From assembly GCA_037176885.1 (NCBI GenBank), contig JAWWNJ010000004.1:1736001-1800000 (forward strand): a stretch of 64,000 nucleotides of DNA. The letters run 5' to 3'. The notes under the pieces were generated by a model. The model saw only the letters and a list, made by a program, of their open reading frames with translations. It searched no databases and was not told where the DNA came from. Below are positions 13,943-25,463 of this stretch, one piece after another; the stretch's first letter is position 1; each line of letters begins with the position of its first letter. The stretch comes from Favolaschia claudopus (Eukaryota; Basidiomycota; Agaricomycetes; Agaricales; Mycenaceae). The position numbers were made by a program, and so were the translations under genes.

Positions 13943-14678
13943 GTGAAGGGTAGAATTGCTCGCTTCGCTCGCAACCAGACGTTACTCAGTTCATTGACAC
14001 TATGTTCAATAGGCACATTAGCGGCTGGTTCGGAGATGATGATGGTGTGAAAGAAAAATGACAAGTTGAAGCTTACTAGGATACAAACCACCTCAACGTT
14101 CAACGTTCAACGTTTACTATGCAGCTGCGTTGTGTCGGCTTTTCAACAATCTCTCCGCCGTGGCCTGTCTAGCCTCGCATCCAAGAGCCTGGACGGCCCC
14201 TTAGTGCCCCAAACGTTCCTGCTGGGCATCGCTCATCAGTTCCTATTTCTTGACGCGAGACTCAGTTCATTCTCTCTAATGTACCTGACGCAAGTTTTTT
14301 TGTTTCCGTCCTCAGAGGGTCTATTAAGCACTTCAAGTTGACGAAATTTGTTCATGAGCACAAGCCCAACTTGCATTTGACCGTCTGGAAGCTTGTGGAT
14401 TTTTTTTCTGGTTGGCGATCACTCGAGCACTTCTCCCTAGTCGCAACATCGACAACTGCCCGCTGTCCGACAAGCCCATAACCCTACAATTGTCCAGTGG
14501 AGTAGCCCGATCCTTTCTTGTCTCGGATTCACGGAAGCGATCGCAGAGCCCCCCAATATGTCCCTCCTGAATCTCACTCTACTCAGGAGCGAGACATCCG
14601 ATTATCTCAGACGAGGACAAACATATAAACGTCCAACGTTCCTTCTCTCCTCTCATCCGCTTTTCGTCCTATTCCACC
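13943..14678. other. intergenic region, promoter of the P450 gene
   Basis: About 0.7 kb upstream of the P450 start. A TATA-like element (ATATAAA) lies at about 14622-14628, some 50 bp before the ATG, and a pyrimidine-rich tract precedes the start codon. Nothing else is recognised. Confidence 0.5.
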
Positions 14679-17250
14679 ATGATCTTACCTCCTGGTCTTC
14701 GCTTTCTCGGTCGCACTTTGGTTATTCCTACATGCCTCTTCCTTTTGCTCCAAGCAATCGTCACTCACCCCGTACATGGCTTCGGTCTCTCTATGTGGAC
14801 AGCTCCTATCGTCGCAGCATTTGCTCTCGTCGCTTTCACCCTCGCCCGCAATATCTTAGTTGGAATTACTCATGCTAAGGAGGCTCATGCAATGGGGGCT
14901 CGTATCATTCCTCGGGCGCGGGGGACATGGCCTGGCAGCGTCGACCTGATGCGGAAGATGCTCACGGCCTACAAGACTGGATATCTGGGTGAGCGTCCCT
15001 GTCTCATTTCTTTGTGATTTGTTTTTAACATACGCGTCCAGGCGACAGTTTCGCTGCACTCGTGCAAGCGTTGGGCCCTGTGATGAACATTCGGGTGCTT
15101 TGGCAAGACAAGATCTTCACCGTCGCACCGGAGCATATTCAGATGATCCTTGCCACCGATTTCAAGAACTATGTAAAAGGTGAGCTCGTCCGTCTCCATA
15201 CCTTTATTTGATTACTCACTCCTTACTTCCAGGCAAACAGTTTTGCGACACAATGGACTCGGTGCTCGGAGTAAGTTCACTTCCTAAAAACTCTCTGCTG
15301 TTTCATTAACCTTCTTCCAGAACGGTGTATTCAATTCAGACGGTCAGTAGCTTATAATACTCCTACGAGGATCTTGGTGCTTATGTCCATGGTCAGGCGA
15401 AATGTGGTCGTTCCACCGATCCATGACTCGGCCTTTTTTCGCCCGCGACCGCTTCGAGCACTTCCAGATATTTGACCGCCACACGGACACAGTCATATCC
15501 CTCATCAAGAGACGGGTGCAAGAAGGCCACGCCGTCGACTTCCAGGTACATCTTGTTTCCTTTCTAATCCTCTCTTCAACTAACGCAACCTCCTTCCATA
15601 GGACCTCATCAGCCGCCTGACCATGGATTCAGCAACCGAGTTCCTCTTCGGCTCCTCCGTCGACAGTCTCGCGTGCACCCCTCCGTATCCCCACAATGCC
15701 TCCGCGACTTTGCCCCTACGCCACGACTCCCCCCGCGCTCGCGCCGCCAATGCTTTCACCGAGGCGTACAGCGAGGCCATGCATCAGATTGCGTTCCGCC
15801 AGAGGGTCGGTCCCATTTGGCCTTTGTTCGAGATGTTCCACGACAAGACTGCGAAGCCCATGGAAACCGTGACGGCGTATATCGATCCGCTTATTCACGC
15901 TGCGTTGGAGAAGAAGAGATTGGCTGAGGAGAAGGGAGTTCACTCTGCTGAGGATAGCTGTCTTCTTGATGAGTTGATGAAGTCGTCGTCGGGTAATTAT
16001 TTTGCTTCTTTCGTTTAACTTCGTATTGACACTGCCTTTTTACAGACCCCAAGTTGCTGAAGGATGAAATGTACGTTCAGTTCATTCCGTTTGCCTTCTC
16101 TCAGCTTATCGTTTTTACAGCATCAACATCCTGATCGGTGTGCCGCTCTCCGTCTTTATCTGAACTTTTCCTGATCTTTTTTTTCAGCGGGTAGAGATAC
16201 GACCATGAGCGTTCTCACCAACCTCATCTATTTGTACGTGTCTCTGATTTCAATTCCAATTCGTTCCTCATGTTCAACTTTGCCTCGGCAGGCTCTCAAC
16301 ATCGTCTGACGTTACCGCCCGCCTTCGGGAAGAGATAATGGCGTTTGTTGGCCCCTCCGAACGGCCTACCTACGACGATATCAAGCAGATGAAATATCTG
16401 AGAGCGGTGATCAACGGTGAGTTCTTGGTGACGTTGTACGCGTATTCAGACTGAGTTGTGTATAGAAACTATGCGCCTTTTCCCACCCGTGTAAGTTTTC
16501 TCCTCGTATCTCGCATTTGCGTTCATCTGTCCTGACCATACGTTGCCCGTTTTCGTGTAGCCCATTCAACATCCGGCAGCCTCTCGAGTCAACCACCTGG
16601 CCTTCACCCGATCCCACTGAAAAGCCGTTATACATTCCAGCCGGCACCACGTATGTGCGCCATACTTGTTCTCCATTTTTTTTCTTATCGTCTCGCAGTA
16701 TTGTATATTCTGTCATGGTCATGCATCGAAGGACGGATTTGTGGGGGCCCGATGGTACGTCCGGGTACATCTTTTTTTTTCCCAGCTTCATACTCACATC
16801 CATGCAGCACATTTGTTCGATCCCGACAGGTTCTTGGACGAAAGGGCTAAAAAATATGTTTCGCATCCTTTCCGTTTCTTGCCTTTCAACGCGGGACCAA
16901 GAATATGCCTTGGACAGCAGGTGCATATCTCATGACATCCTCAGCCTGAACTGCTCTAATACCTGTCCCAGTTTGCGTACAACGAAATGTCCTACGTCAT
17001 TATTCGCCTATTGCAAAATTTCTCCTCGATAATGCTGGATGTCGACGCATGCCCTCCGGAGGCACGGGTTCCCACAGAGTGGAGTGGTCAACCCGGACGC
17101 AAGGGAATCGAGCAAATTGTACCTAAGGCGCACTTGACACTGTACACTCAGGTAAAGATCCCGCTCTCTTGTACACGTTGTCTGTCTCACCTGCGTTTGC
17201 AGGGCGGATTATGGGTAAAGATGGAGGATACAATTCAGGAATCGAATTAA
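14679..17250 (+). CDS. cytochrome P450, CYP63/CYP52-like fatty acid or alkane hydroxylase clan
   Basis: Sixteen exons (14679-14988, 15042-15179, 15233-15270, 15321-15342, 15397-15545, 15602-15992, 16046-16070, 16121-16137, 16188-16233, 16292-16416, 16466-16490, 16561-16650, 16699-16754, 16808-16920, 16972-17151, 17203-17250) give 590 residues. The N-terminus starts PPGLRFL and carries two hydrophobic helices that anchor the enzyme in the ER. Downstream are the I-helix AGRDTTMS, the K-helix ETMRL (ExxR), and the heme loop [12 protein letters not shown] with the Cys thiolate ligand. The long N-terminus and the region around [19 protein letters not shown] match the basidiomycete CYP63 family, expanded in white-rot fungi and known for omega-hydroxylation of alkanes, fatty acids and alkylphenols. 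Family call is by motif memory only. Several exons are 17-25 nt. Confidence 0.9.
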
Positions 17251-17541
17251 AACAGCGACCTAGATCAATGGAGGATGCCTTTCAAGTTGATCTACTTTTC
17301 ATACCAGGGACTTTTCGGATACATATTGCTACCATCTATTGCTACAATCTATAGAAACATCGACTCAGACACATGACTTCGCACTCATTTCGGCACAATC
17401 CTTTCTTACTACGCAATCATTCGTACACAATCATTTCTCAAACATTCCAACTCGTCTGAAGCAAAATCAAGTTTTCTACGCTAGTCCCACGCTGCGCGTA
17501 GCTGAGCCTTCCCGCACCATTTGATACCTTTGAAGGAAACG

Positions 17542-18590
17542 TCAAAAACTAGTTGATCCATTTGCTGTCGAAATCACCAACCGCACTCCAAGAAATTGCA
17601 TTAGTCGATTCAGATTTCGTTCCCGGGAGTCGGAGGCATCAGGCATTCCGTATTCTTCCATGAGTGCGCGCGATGTCGCGGCGTCCATGTCAAAAAGAGC
17701 CTGGAGAGATGACGGGTACGCAGCTGGAACCGTTCCATCCTCCTTGTAAATTACTTGAAGGTTGTCGTCTGCACGATCTCTTCGCAGCGCTGCGTTGCCG
17801 CGACGATTCTCTCTGTAAAGTATTGCGAATCAAAGCTATATGCTGAATATTTACAATCGAACTCACGAATTGTGTAGATCCTTTCGGACTTCCTCCAAAA
17901 TCTTCACCTGTTGGACCGTCACTTCTTCTTGTAGATCTTGTGGAATGTGTTCTTTCAAGCAGGTTGCAACTTGCTCTGCTATCAGCTGCTCAATCCCAAG
18001 AGCGACCTCTTCTGCCACTTTTTTGTTCAGAAAAGTACGTCGTTAGCCGGGAATGGAGTGCAAGAAGCACGCAGAAACCATACCCCGGCTCTTCAGATAC
18101 TCTGGAACTACTTCACTTTCAACGTTCTTCAAGATCACTGAAAACACCACAAAGTTCAACGACCGAGGCGCCAGTTGATTAGGGCCGACTTGCATTTAAT
18201 CTCCTCTATCCCATTTTTCTGTCTCAGTTCATGGTCTCTCAATTGCGCGCGAAGACTGGAAGGCTTTAGTGATTTTTTTTTGCCCTGCATTTCGATCAAA
18301 CCTTTTGATGTCCTGAGCAATCTGAGACTCGTCTCCAAGCAAGGCAATCTGCATCGTTTGGCCATGTAGTTCTTCCAGGGTTTGCTATTGCGACTGGTGC
18401 ATCGTAGGTTTTCTGCGTGCTGATTTGTGCTTACATCCAGAGACTCGAGCATAGACTTCATACTGCTGGTCAAGGCTTGTGCTGACGGTACGCCAGAAGG
18501 GGTGTGTAGAGCGTAATTCGATGTGGTTGAAGAGAAGTTGCTGTCCGTCTCACTAGTACTGCTTTTAGAGGTCGGAGTAGCCGATTCCAT
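17542..18590 (-). CDS. coiled-coil protein of unknown function
   Basis: Six exons (18435-18590, 18302-18384, 18194-18255, 18084-18137, 17867-18017, 17542-17812) give 258 residues. The first 50 residues are Ser/Thr-rich. Residues from about 55 to 160 are mostly heptad-like (LEELHGQTMQIALLGDESQ, then EQLIAEQVATCLKEHIPQ), predicting coiled coil. The last 90 residues include DGTVPAAYPSSLQALFDMD and GMPDASDSRERNLNRLMQFLGV, which looks like a conserved fungal tail: the final segment ends in a short helix. No enzyme motif is seen. Intron 3 (18138-18193) appears to be GC-AG with a strong GCAAGT donor, required to keep the coiled-coil frame open. It is convergent with the P450 gene. Confidence 0.75.
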
Positions 18591-18842
18591 ATCGTGTTTG
18601 CAAGGGGTAAAGGATGGGCGAGGGGCGAATGCCCTCGAGAAGCTGCCTAAAGGTTATACATATGCCTGCGTTAAGCTTCTGACACGCGTATACAACGTGC
18701 TACGGCGCCTAACGCAAAAAACAGGATTGAGCGGTGTTAAAAATTGACTGTAGAATAAAAATACGATATAAGGGTGTGTAGTCTTGATACAATGTCTAGG
18801 TAGATGCCTCCCCGCCACTGGGATTAGTAGAACGAAAACGTT

Positions 18843-21761
18843 TCACAACGTAGCTTCAGCAGGCCGCTCTTGCTCCGCACTGAAGTCATAAGTCACTTTC
18901 TCACCAGCCGCAGCGTTCAGCTGAGCGGCCATGAGTGCTCTAAATCTCGAATCCTGTTTGGAAACCTGGTGGTGGGTGGACATGAGCGAGTGTGTACAGA
19001 CGCCGATCAGATCTACTCACGAGTTGATGATATGTCCCGGACTCCACAATACGACCATCTAACAAATGAAGTCTCAGCTGAAAGCCATCCACATAGGACT
19101 CATGACGAACCCTCAAGAACAACTATACGCTCGGCTCGAGCAATGGTCGAGAGTCGATGTGCGACGAATAAACATGTTGTAGCCCGATTGCGAAGAATCT
19201 TGTCTATCGCATCGTTTACCTAAAAGCTGTGAATTTACAGGGTATCCCACTGAGAGGTTGTGCCTTACTCGGTGTTCCGAAGTTGCGTCCAGACTACTTG
19301 TTGCTTCGTCCAGTGCCAGTACGGCGGGCTTTTTGAGTAAAGCACGCGCAATGGCAAGGCGTTGCCGTTGTCCGCCTGAAAGGCTCAGGCGCCCAACTAA
19401 AATGTTCCAAGTGAGCGAGATCCAAGCGCTAGCAGACAAGATCTCACTCGGAGTATCAAAGCCTTGCGGCATGCCCCAGACAAACTCGCAATTGGCATCC
19501 CTTGCGGCTTGCTCGATCTGTTCCCGTGTTGCCCCAGGATTGCCGTAAGCTATATTGGAGGCGATGGTCCCGGTGAACAGAACAGGGTCCTGGGGCACCA
19601 CGCCAATGACGTTGCGCAGGATTCCAGAGAAAATTCCCGGATGTCTGATGTGGGGGTTACTATGCGTCGCAAAGAAGCAGTCGAGGAGGCCCACCTTGCC
19701 CATCAAAGGTGATCTTGCCCTCGACAGGATCATAATACCTAAGGAGCAAAGAATGGACGGAGGATTTGCCGCCGCCGCTCTTCCCTCTGCACACGTTGAT
19801 ATGAACGGAATAGAGCAGGGAGCACAGGGACAGGCTTACACAATAGCGACGCTTTCACCGACAGGTATCTCGAGACTGAAGTCCTTCAGAATATCGACAC
19901 CTTTCCGGCTAGGATACTCGAATTTAATGTTGTCAAATTTGAGCACTCCCCGCCGGTCGGCACCAATCGGTACTCCTTGGTGGGGTGGAATCACAGGGGT
20001 ACGATCCAAAAGCTCGAACACACGGGTTCCGGCACCAATACCGCGCATGATTGATGCCTGTGCCAGGATGAGCATCGAGTGCACGAACGGCGGCAAGCTG
20101 GTAACGTACGAAAAAGGAGCTACAGAGAATTAAATGAGATAACGCTACAAATGATTCAGAGGGAAACGCACGTCAACATCGAAAGCCCTGTGGAGGGAGA
20201 GGTCAGAAAGAAAGGCAATCATATAAGATACAGCTCCCGGCGCATACCGTTCCCAACATATGCCGTGTACAACAGCAGACTAGTGAGGTCGCCAATGGAA
20301 ATCTGACCCTGGGAGACCAAGGTTCCACCTGAAGCACGTCAAGACACGAATTTCATGCTCAACAAGAATCTGACCATAGCCCAGTAAGCACAAGATAGTC
20401 AAATTTCCGCTCCAACCAGTACTCCCAAAGAAGATGGCGCTTGCTGTGGACTCTTTCTTGGCAAGTGACAGGACATGCTGAATACGCTCATGGAATTTCA
20501 TCCGCTCCTGCTCATGTGCGTTGTACGCCTGCACCGTTCGTAGCGCGGAGAGAGATTCTGAGGCAACTTTGGTCATCTCTCCGATAGCTTCTTGAGTCTG
20601 ATTTGAAAGTTTCTTCAAATAGCGTCCATAGAAAACCTTGCACGTATTCCGTCAGAACTACACATCATATCTTGGTAGAAACTCACTGCACCCAAGGAGA
20701 CGGGAGGAACGACCAGGAGCATTAGCATTGCTAGCGGCAGGTCAGGATATGTTGGGATTCACGGATTGGTGGCTTTCACTTAGTGTGGGCGATATATACA
20801 ACATGGCACCAACTGTCTCGGCTGTTAGAGTACGCAAAGAGTGCCTTGAAGACACTCACGTCCGACCGAAGACATCACGACTGCGCGCAACCCGTCAGAA
20901 AGATCTCGAGTCACGCTGAGGTCAACATGAGTATAGAGAGCGGATGAGGATATCGAACTTGCCTCTCTCCGACGATACTGGTATCGACGCTCATACGGCT
21001 GAGAACGTCACCTTCACCCTTCTCAACATATTCCACCTCTTGCACAAGAGCGGTCGAGTAAGTCGTTTCTCGAAGTCTTGCAATTATCCGTTGACCTATG
21101 AACCTGCATGTTAGCAACGTGACTTCGAGCCGCCACGAGTTCTAACCTGCCATGCGCATGAGGTATGCTCTCCCGGCGTTGGCTAAAGCACCGGCGGTGA
21201 ACATGAGCATCAGAATAGATGATGCCTGCCAGAGGGACAAGTCTAGAGGAAAGTGCTACTCGCGGCTCAGTCAGAGCAGACGCAGAGCAGAGAGTCGACA
21301 TGTCGTACTGGGTTCGGCGAGGAAAAGAAATCAATGAGTTTCCCGATCGTGAGGGGAATGGTCATGGACACAGAAGAGGACACGAAAAGCAACCCAACGG
21401 CTGAGTCCTTCTTGAGCAGATTATCGAGCACTATAAATGAACACATACCTTGCAGAAGAGGTTTTCTCTCTGGTTTCATTAGAGCGACAATTTTCCTGAA
21501 CGACGAGCCGCTTTCCGACGTAAAGAATGTTCGTGGACTAAAACGGGAGAGAATTGACGACCGAGCTGGCGGAAGAGACGCCTGTGTTGAGTCATTTTTC
21601 GTGGAGTATGCCCGGAGGTGTGCAGGGCGTATCGACACGACGCCAGCTCTGCTGAACGCAGCAGAAGTCTGGGAATTCCAAGTGGAACGAAACAAGACGT
21701 GGCGACATTTTGAGGCTGCGAGGGACTGGAACTGGACCCTGCATGGATGAAGCCCGAGCAT
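18843..21761 (-). CDS. MDL1: mitochondrial ABC half-transporter, MDL1-like, with an apparent frameshift
   Basis: About 18 exons on the minus strand. The ATG at 21761 opens an Arg/Ser-rich mitochondrial presequence. The transmembrane domain starts with [20 protein letters not shown], a segment typical of Mdl1/ABCB10, and continues through [16 protein letters not shown] and [18 protein letters not shown]. The nucleotide-binding domain has Walker A ([10 protein letters not shown]), Q-loop ([11 protein letters not shown]), signature [10 protein letters not shown], Walker B ([13 protein letters not shown]) and H-loop ([12 protein letters not shown]). Mdl1 exports peptides from the mitochondrial matrix. 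Odd: after exon end DGQ the next exon begins DIREFSLES, as the family does, but then one base is missing before RNVIGVV (about 19622-19626). A GC donor (GCAAGG) two codons earlier would restore frame at the cost of about ten altered residues. Intron 4 is GC-AG (donor at 20962). Confidence 0.88.
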
Positions 21762-22053
21762 CGCACTAGCTCGATACAAGGCTCAGGATAGCCAGCGTCA
21801 CTGGAGCTTGCGTCGAGCAGCGGCAAAGTTCAAGGCAAAAGGAAAAGTTAGTAAATACGATGACGTCTTGGGAAACGCGAACACGTGTCGCTAACACCTT
21901 CAACGCGACTGGCCGCGACTCTGCTACAGAAATGGCTACGATTCTCATTGAATACACACGAAGAGTGACTGAAAAGCCCGCTTAAACCCTGATAATGGAA
22001 ATATGTACTACAAATACATGCTCTAAACAGTACAGAAACTCAAAATACTTTCT

Positions 22054-23476
22054 TCATCTCAGAGACCTCAGTTGCCTGATCACATCCTGTATATCATCGC
22101 GATTCCAGTTTCCAGACCACAACACCTCCTTCCTCGCGACGGGCGTACTATCGCCCTCTTCAGCTGGTTCTATTAGCTGTGTCATATTTTCGAATGGCCG
22201 TGCTGACGTTGGTTCGCTGTGCTTCCTCCCCGTCCAGAAGGCGTACTGCGACGCAGGGGCAAGAATAGAAGAATCATCTGGCAGCGGTTCGCTATTCGAA
22301 TATGTGTGTCCGCGGCGCATGGGCGAGGGGGGGACGTCGTTCGACGTCGAGGTTAGGGTCGAGTTGAGATATAGGCGCGAATCGCGCCGGCCCGCAGCGG
22401 TGAAATACACGTCATCTGGCATCGTCAACAAGGGAATAGGCAGCGACGATTGGCGAGTGGGAGGCGTTATGGTGTGCGATGAGCTTGGACCAGAATTAAG
22501 GTCGGGCGGAACGAAGAGCGTATAGCTAGAATCAGTCGGTGTGGATGGAACAGTCCCAGCGTGGCGCGACATTTCGAGGGAGCTCAAAAGTAAGCGAGGC
22601 TCGCTCGCTGACCGTGGCCGTCTTCGCGTTCGCTCAATCCGAGATGGTATTGCCAGGCTCTTTAGATTTGGAGACTCGAAATCGAGATTGTCTCCCCGTT
22701 TCATCTGATCATTGTCAGGGAGCAGATGGGGGCGAGGTGTGTCCGGAGAAGACCCAGATGATGCAGTGAGCGGGCTGTCATTTGGTTCGGGTGGGACCGA
22801 CAAGACTCGATTCTTTGTTTTATTGGTACCAATCCACTCTGATGGAGAGAGAGGAGGGGATTTGGGAGGCTCGACGGGCCCTCCGGTCATATGCATGCTG
22901 GAAGCATCGATATCAAAAGATTCGCCATGTCCTGTATCGACAACGGTGATTCGTTGCAACAATTTCCTGGGCGCTCTGTGCATAGTAGAGTTGGGTTCAA
23001 GCAAAGAAGTAACTGGAGACGATGATGTGAGCGAGGAATCTGCCTCTGCTGTACAGGGATCAGTTACTCATTCCCGTTCAAGGACAATACTTGCCTCGGG
23101 CATCAGGCGTTTCCTGAGACGATAAAGACTCGACTCCCTGCTTCGCATCACGATATGGCAAATGAATCCCGTGCCCCTCGGAAGCTGAAGAAGAAAATGT
23201 GCTGGACGTCGGTGAAAGCAAAGGCACAGAGTCAGATGTTTCTGCATCCAACAAGATTTTCGAGCGCAAATCACTGTCTTCAGATGAGACAGAGTAGAGG
23301 GATGGGCTCGAAGAGGCATTCCGCCTGCCATCCACATCGACGCCAGGAACGCTGAAAGATGCTGGCTGAGTCGCCGTCCGTCGCATCTTTGTTGGACGCA
23401 GAATAGTCGCCAATTTCCGGATGCCGGTCGTGCGTGGCACATTGAAGGACACTGGACTGACAGCACGCTCAGCCAT
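22054..23476 (-). CDS. Ser/Pro-rich protein of unknown function
   Basis: Two exons (23095-23476 and 22054-23048) give 458 residues. The intron (23049-23094) is GC-AG with donor GCAAGT; without it the frame stops four codons later. The protein is rich in Ser, Pro, Thr and Arg and looks disordered, with repeated SP sites suitable for phosphorylation (PPKSPPLSPSEW, SVPPEPNDSPLT). The only ordered-looking part is the C-terminus, RKEVLWSGNWNRDDIQDVIR, probably a short conserved helix. The N-terminus (MAERAVSPVSFNVPRT) shows no targeting signal. I do not recognise the family; a regulatory or scaffold role is a guess. Confidence 0.7.
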
Positions 23477-23938
23477 CGGGAGCTGGTCAGCGTCCGTTCA
23501 GTCTGAAGCACCTTGGGCTGAGGTGGCTTTACAGTGGCCTAGGGTTATGAGAGGGTATGAGACGGCGGGAGTCAGCTTTAAGATGTTGATAGTATCATGA
23601 TGATCATCCGACGCCTTGACTGCTGACTGGGAACGGGATTGAAAGGCGGTGAAGCGTGTACGGTGATAAAGCTTGCAAGAAGATGCTTAGTCGACCCTGT
23701 TAAGTAAGTAACGCCACTCGGCGTTCTGAACAATTATCAACCGGTCAAGATGGCAGCAATTTCCTTGAAACTGTTTCCGAACGGATAAAACGAATGCGGA
23801 CATTAATTGGAACGTCGCTGTCGGCGACGTCGGCTGCGAGAATATAAGGAATGGGTTCATTATGAAATTCATTCTACTAAATGAAATTCAGAACAGAAGA
23901 CTGCGAGTCCCTGAAGGATTACCTACCTTCTACATGCG
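23477..23938. other. intergenic region
   Basis: About 0.46 kb between two minus-strand genes: promoter of the Ser/Pro-rich gene on its left and the GEP4 3' UTR on its right. No motif recognised. Confidence 0.4.
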
Positions 23939-24930
23939 TCAGCTTCGCCAAAATTTCCACGACCGTGTCCGTATCGGTTGCGGAACCTCTTTCAGAAAGC
24001 GACGAGAGCCCAGCACCATCTCATCTGAAGGAACCCGCCGTTGAACGAGATCTACCAGCTTTTTCTCGCACCATCGCATGACGGTCGCCTCCCGTTGCCA
24101 TACACCTGTCGTCCAAATAGCCAAGGGTCCATATTCAACGGTGTTTTCAGAAGTGTCGTTTTCCTTGGTAATAGCCCCTCCACGCTCCAATCCGCTTCGG
24201 AGGCAGAGGTGTAAGAACCCAGAGCCACCTCTCTCGAGGTTGCGGAGGCGATTTGCCAGAACCACATCGGTGAATACCCGATCACCAACGATTATCAGTT
24301 GCTCAGGCCGAACTGGAGCACGAAGCGAAGCAAAATATCGCTTTATAGCTTTGATGCAAGAATAACCGGGCTTCGGAGTGGGATGAAATAGCACGGGCGC
24401 TTGCAGGCTCCGTCTCACGGATTCCGCCTGAGTTTCGTGAGCGATGACACAGCAGAATGGCTGATGGCATGCGTACTTGTATACCCCCAGTGTCGGATTT
24501 GGACCCTGCAGAGTTGCTCACAATGAGAACATTTCCTTCCCCGAAGGTTTCCCGACACTCGTTCCAGGCGTCCTAATGAAGATGAGCTCTCAAGCCTTTA
24601 GCGCTTTCCAAATCACCCACTTGAAGGCCATCGACCAGCTCGTCTTTATGTGGTAGGGTCTATCTCTCAATATTAACCATGGCGAAGGAGGGGAGATAGA
24701 GCTGAACCAACGAGACAGTTATCCTTGTCAAACACAGCTCCACGGTAGCCAGCTTCTTTCAAAGCATGAAAGTCAAGGTGGCGAATGTCTTTCTGTGCGA
24801 TCGTTCTTGAGAGATCAACGAAAAAAAAATCGCCGCCATATGCACCTTTCACAACCAGATTGGGAAGAATAATACGCGGGTTGAATAGAAGTTGAAAAGG
24901 AACTAAGAGACCTGGTACATTGAGCGGCAT
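23939..24930 (-). CDS. GEP4: mitochondrial phosphatidylglycerophosphatase, GEP4-like
   Basis: Four exons (24712-24930, 24621-24659, 24572-24477, 23939-24427) give 280 residues. The start MPLNVPGLLVPFQLLFNP matches the N-terminus of this family. The HAD active site is GAVFDKDNCLTLPHK (DxDx motif, first Asp the nucleophile), followed by VLIVSNSAGS and the HAD motif IV GDRVFTDVVLANR. Gep4 dephosphorylates phosphatidylglycerophosphate on the matrix face of the inner membrane, the step before cardiolipin synthesis. The C-terminal 100 residues (ENTVEYGPLAIWTTGVWQRE) include an extension longer than in yeast. The start was chosen because the conserved N-terminus begins there. Confidence 0.88.
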
Positions 24931-25229
24931 AACCAGTGGTGGTGGCGAAGATGAAAGTCACGCATTCGCGGTCACGGTGACGACGCGGTTGCCGAAAAAT
25001 TGCCGTAATACGCTGAGTCTCCGAAAAAGGCAACTTTACAGCGTCTCTGAGATTCCCGAAACGGGACTTGGCCTTTCTGGCGAAAGGCAACAGGAAACAA
25101 CAAGTAGTGTAGCTTCAGAATAATCTGCGGCTGTTATTATTTATCCGGCGTAAATTCTGTATGTATGTAATCTCAGATATGGGTACAAAGTCAAACCGCA
25201 TGCGCAAATATGACTTCAGTGTTATATTT

Positions 25230-25234
25230 GAACT
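25230..25234. repeat. target-site duplication, left copy
   Basis: The five bases GAACT directly precede the left LTR; the same five bases directly follow the right LTR at 28386-28390. A 5-bp duplication is the usual footprint of a copia-type integrase. Confidence 0.9.
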
Positions 25235-25463
25235 TGTAGTGAAATATGGGGGAGGAATGAGATGTATTCGTACGAATTACAGGCCCGTATTTATACCCCC
25301 AGGAGAACAATGGAACAAATACATGTAAATGTACACGACGCGTTGACTCGTACAACTGCGCACTACTCTGACTCCTTCCTGACTCGTATAGTGGACTCGG
25401 TGGGTGACTCGACGCGTCGTCCGCGGTCTTGCTGGACTGACTCGTCTCTTCCGATTCCCGACA
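25235..25463 (-). repeat. left LTR (3' LTR of the element)
   Basis: 229-bp terminal repeat, TGTAGTG at one end and CCCGACA at the other. It appears identical to 28157-28385. A polypurine tract lies just inside it on the minus strand. Confidence 0.92.
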
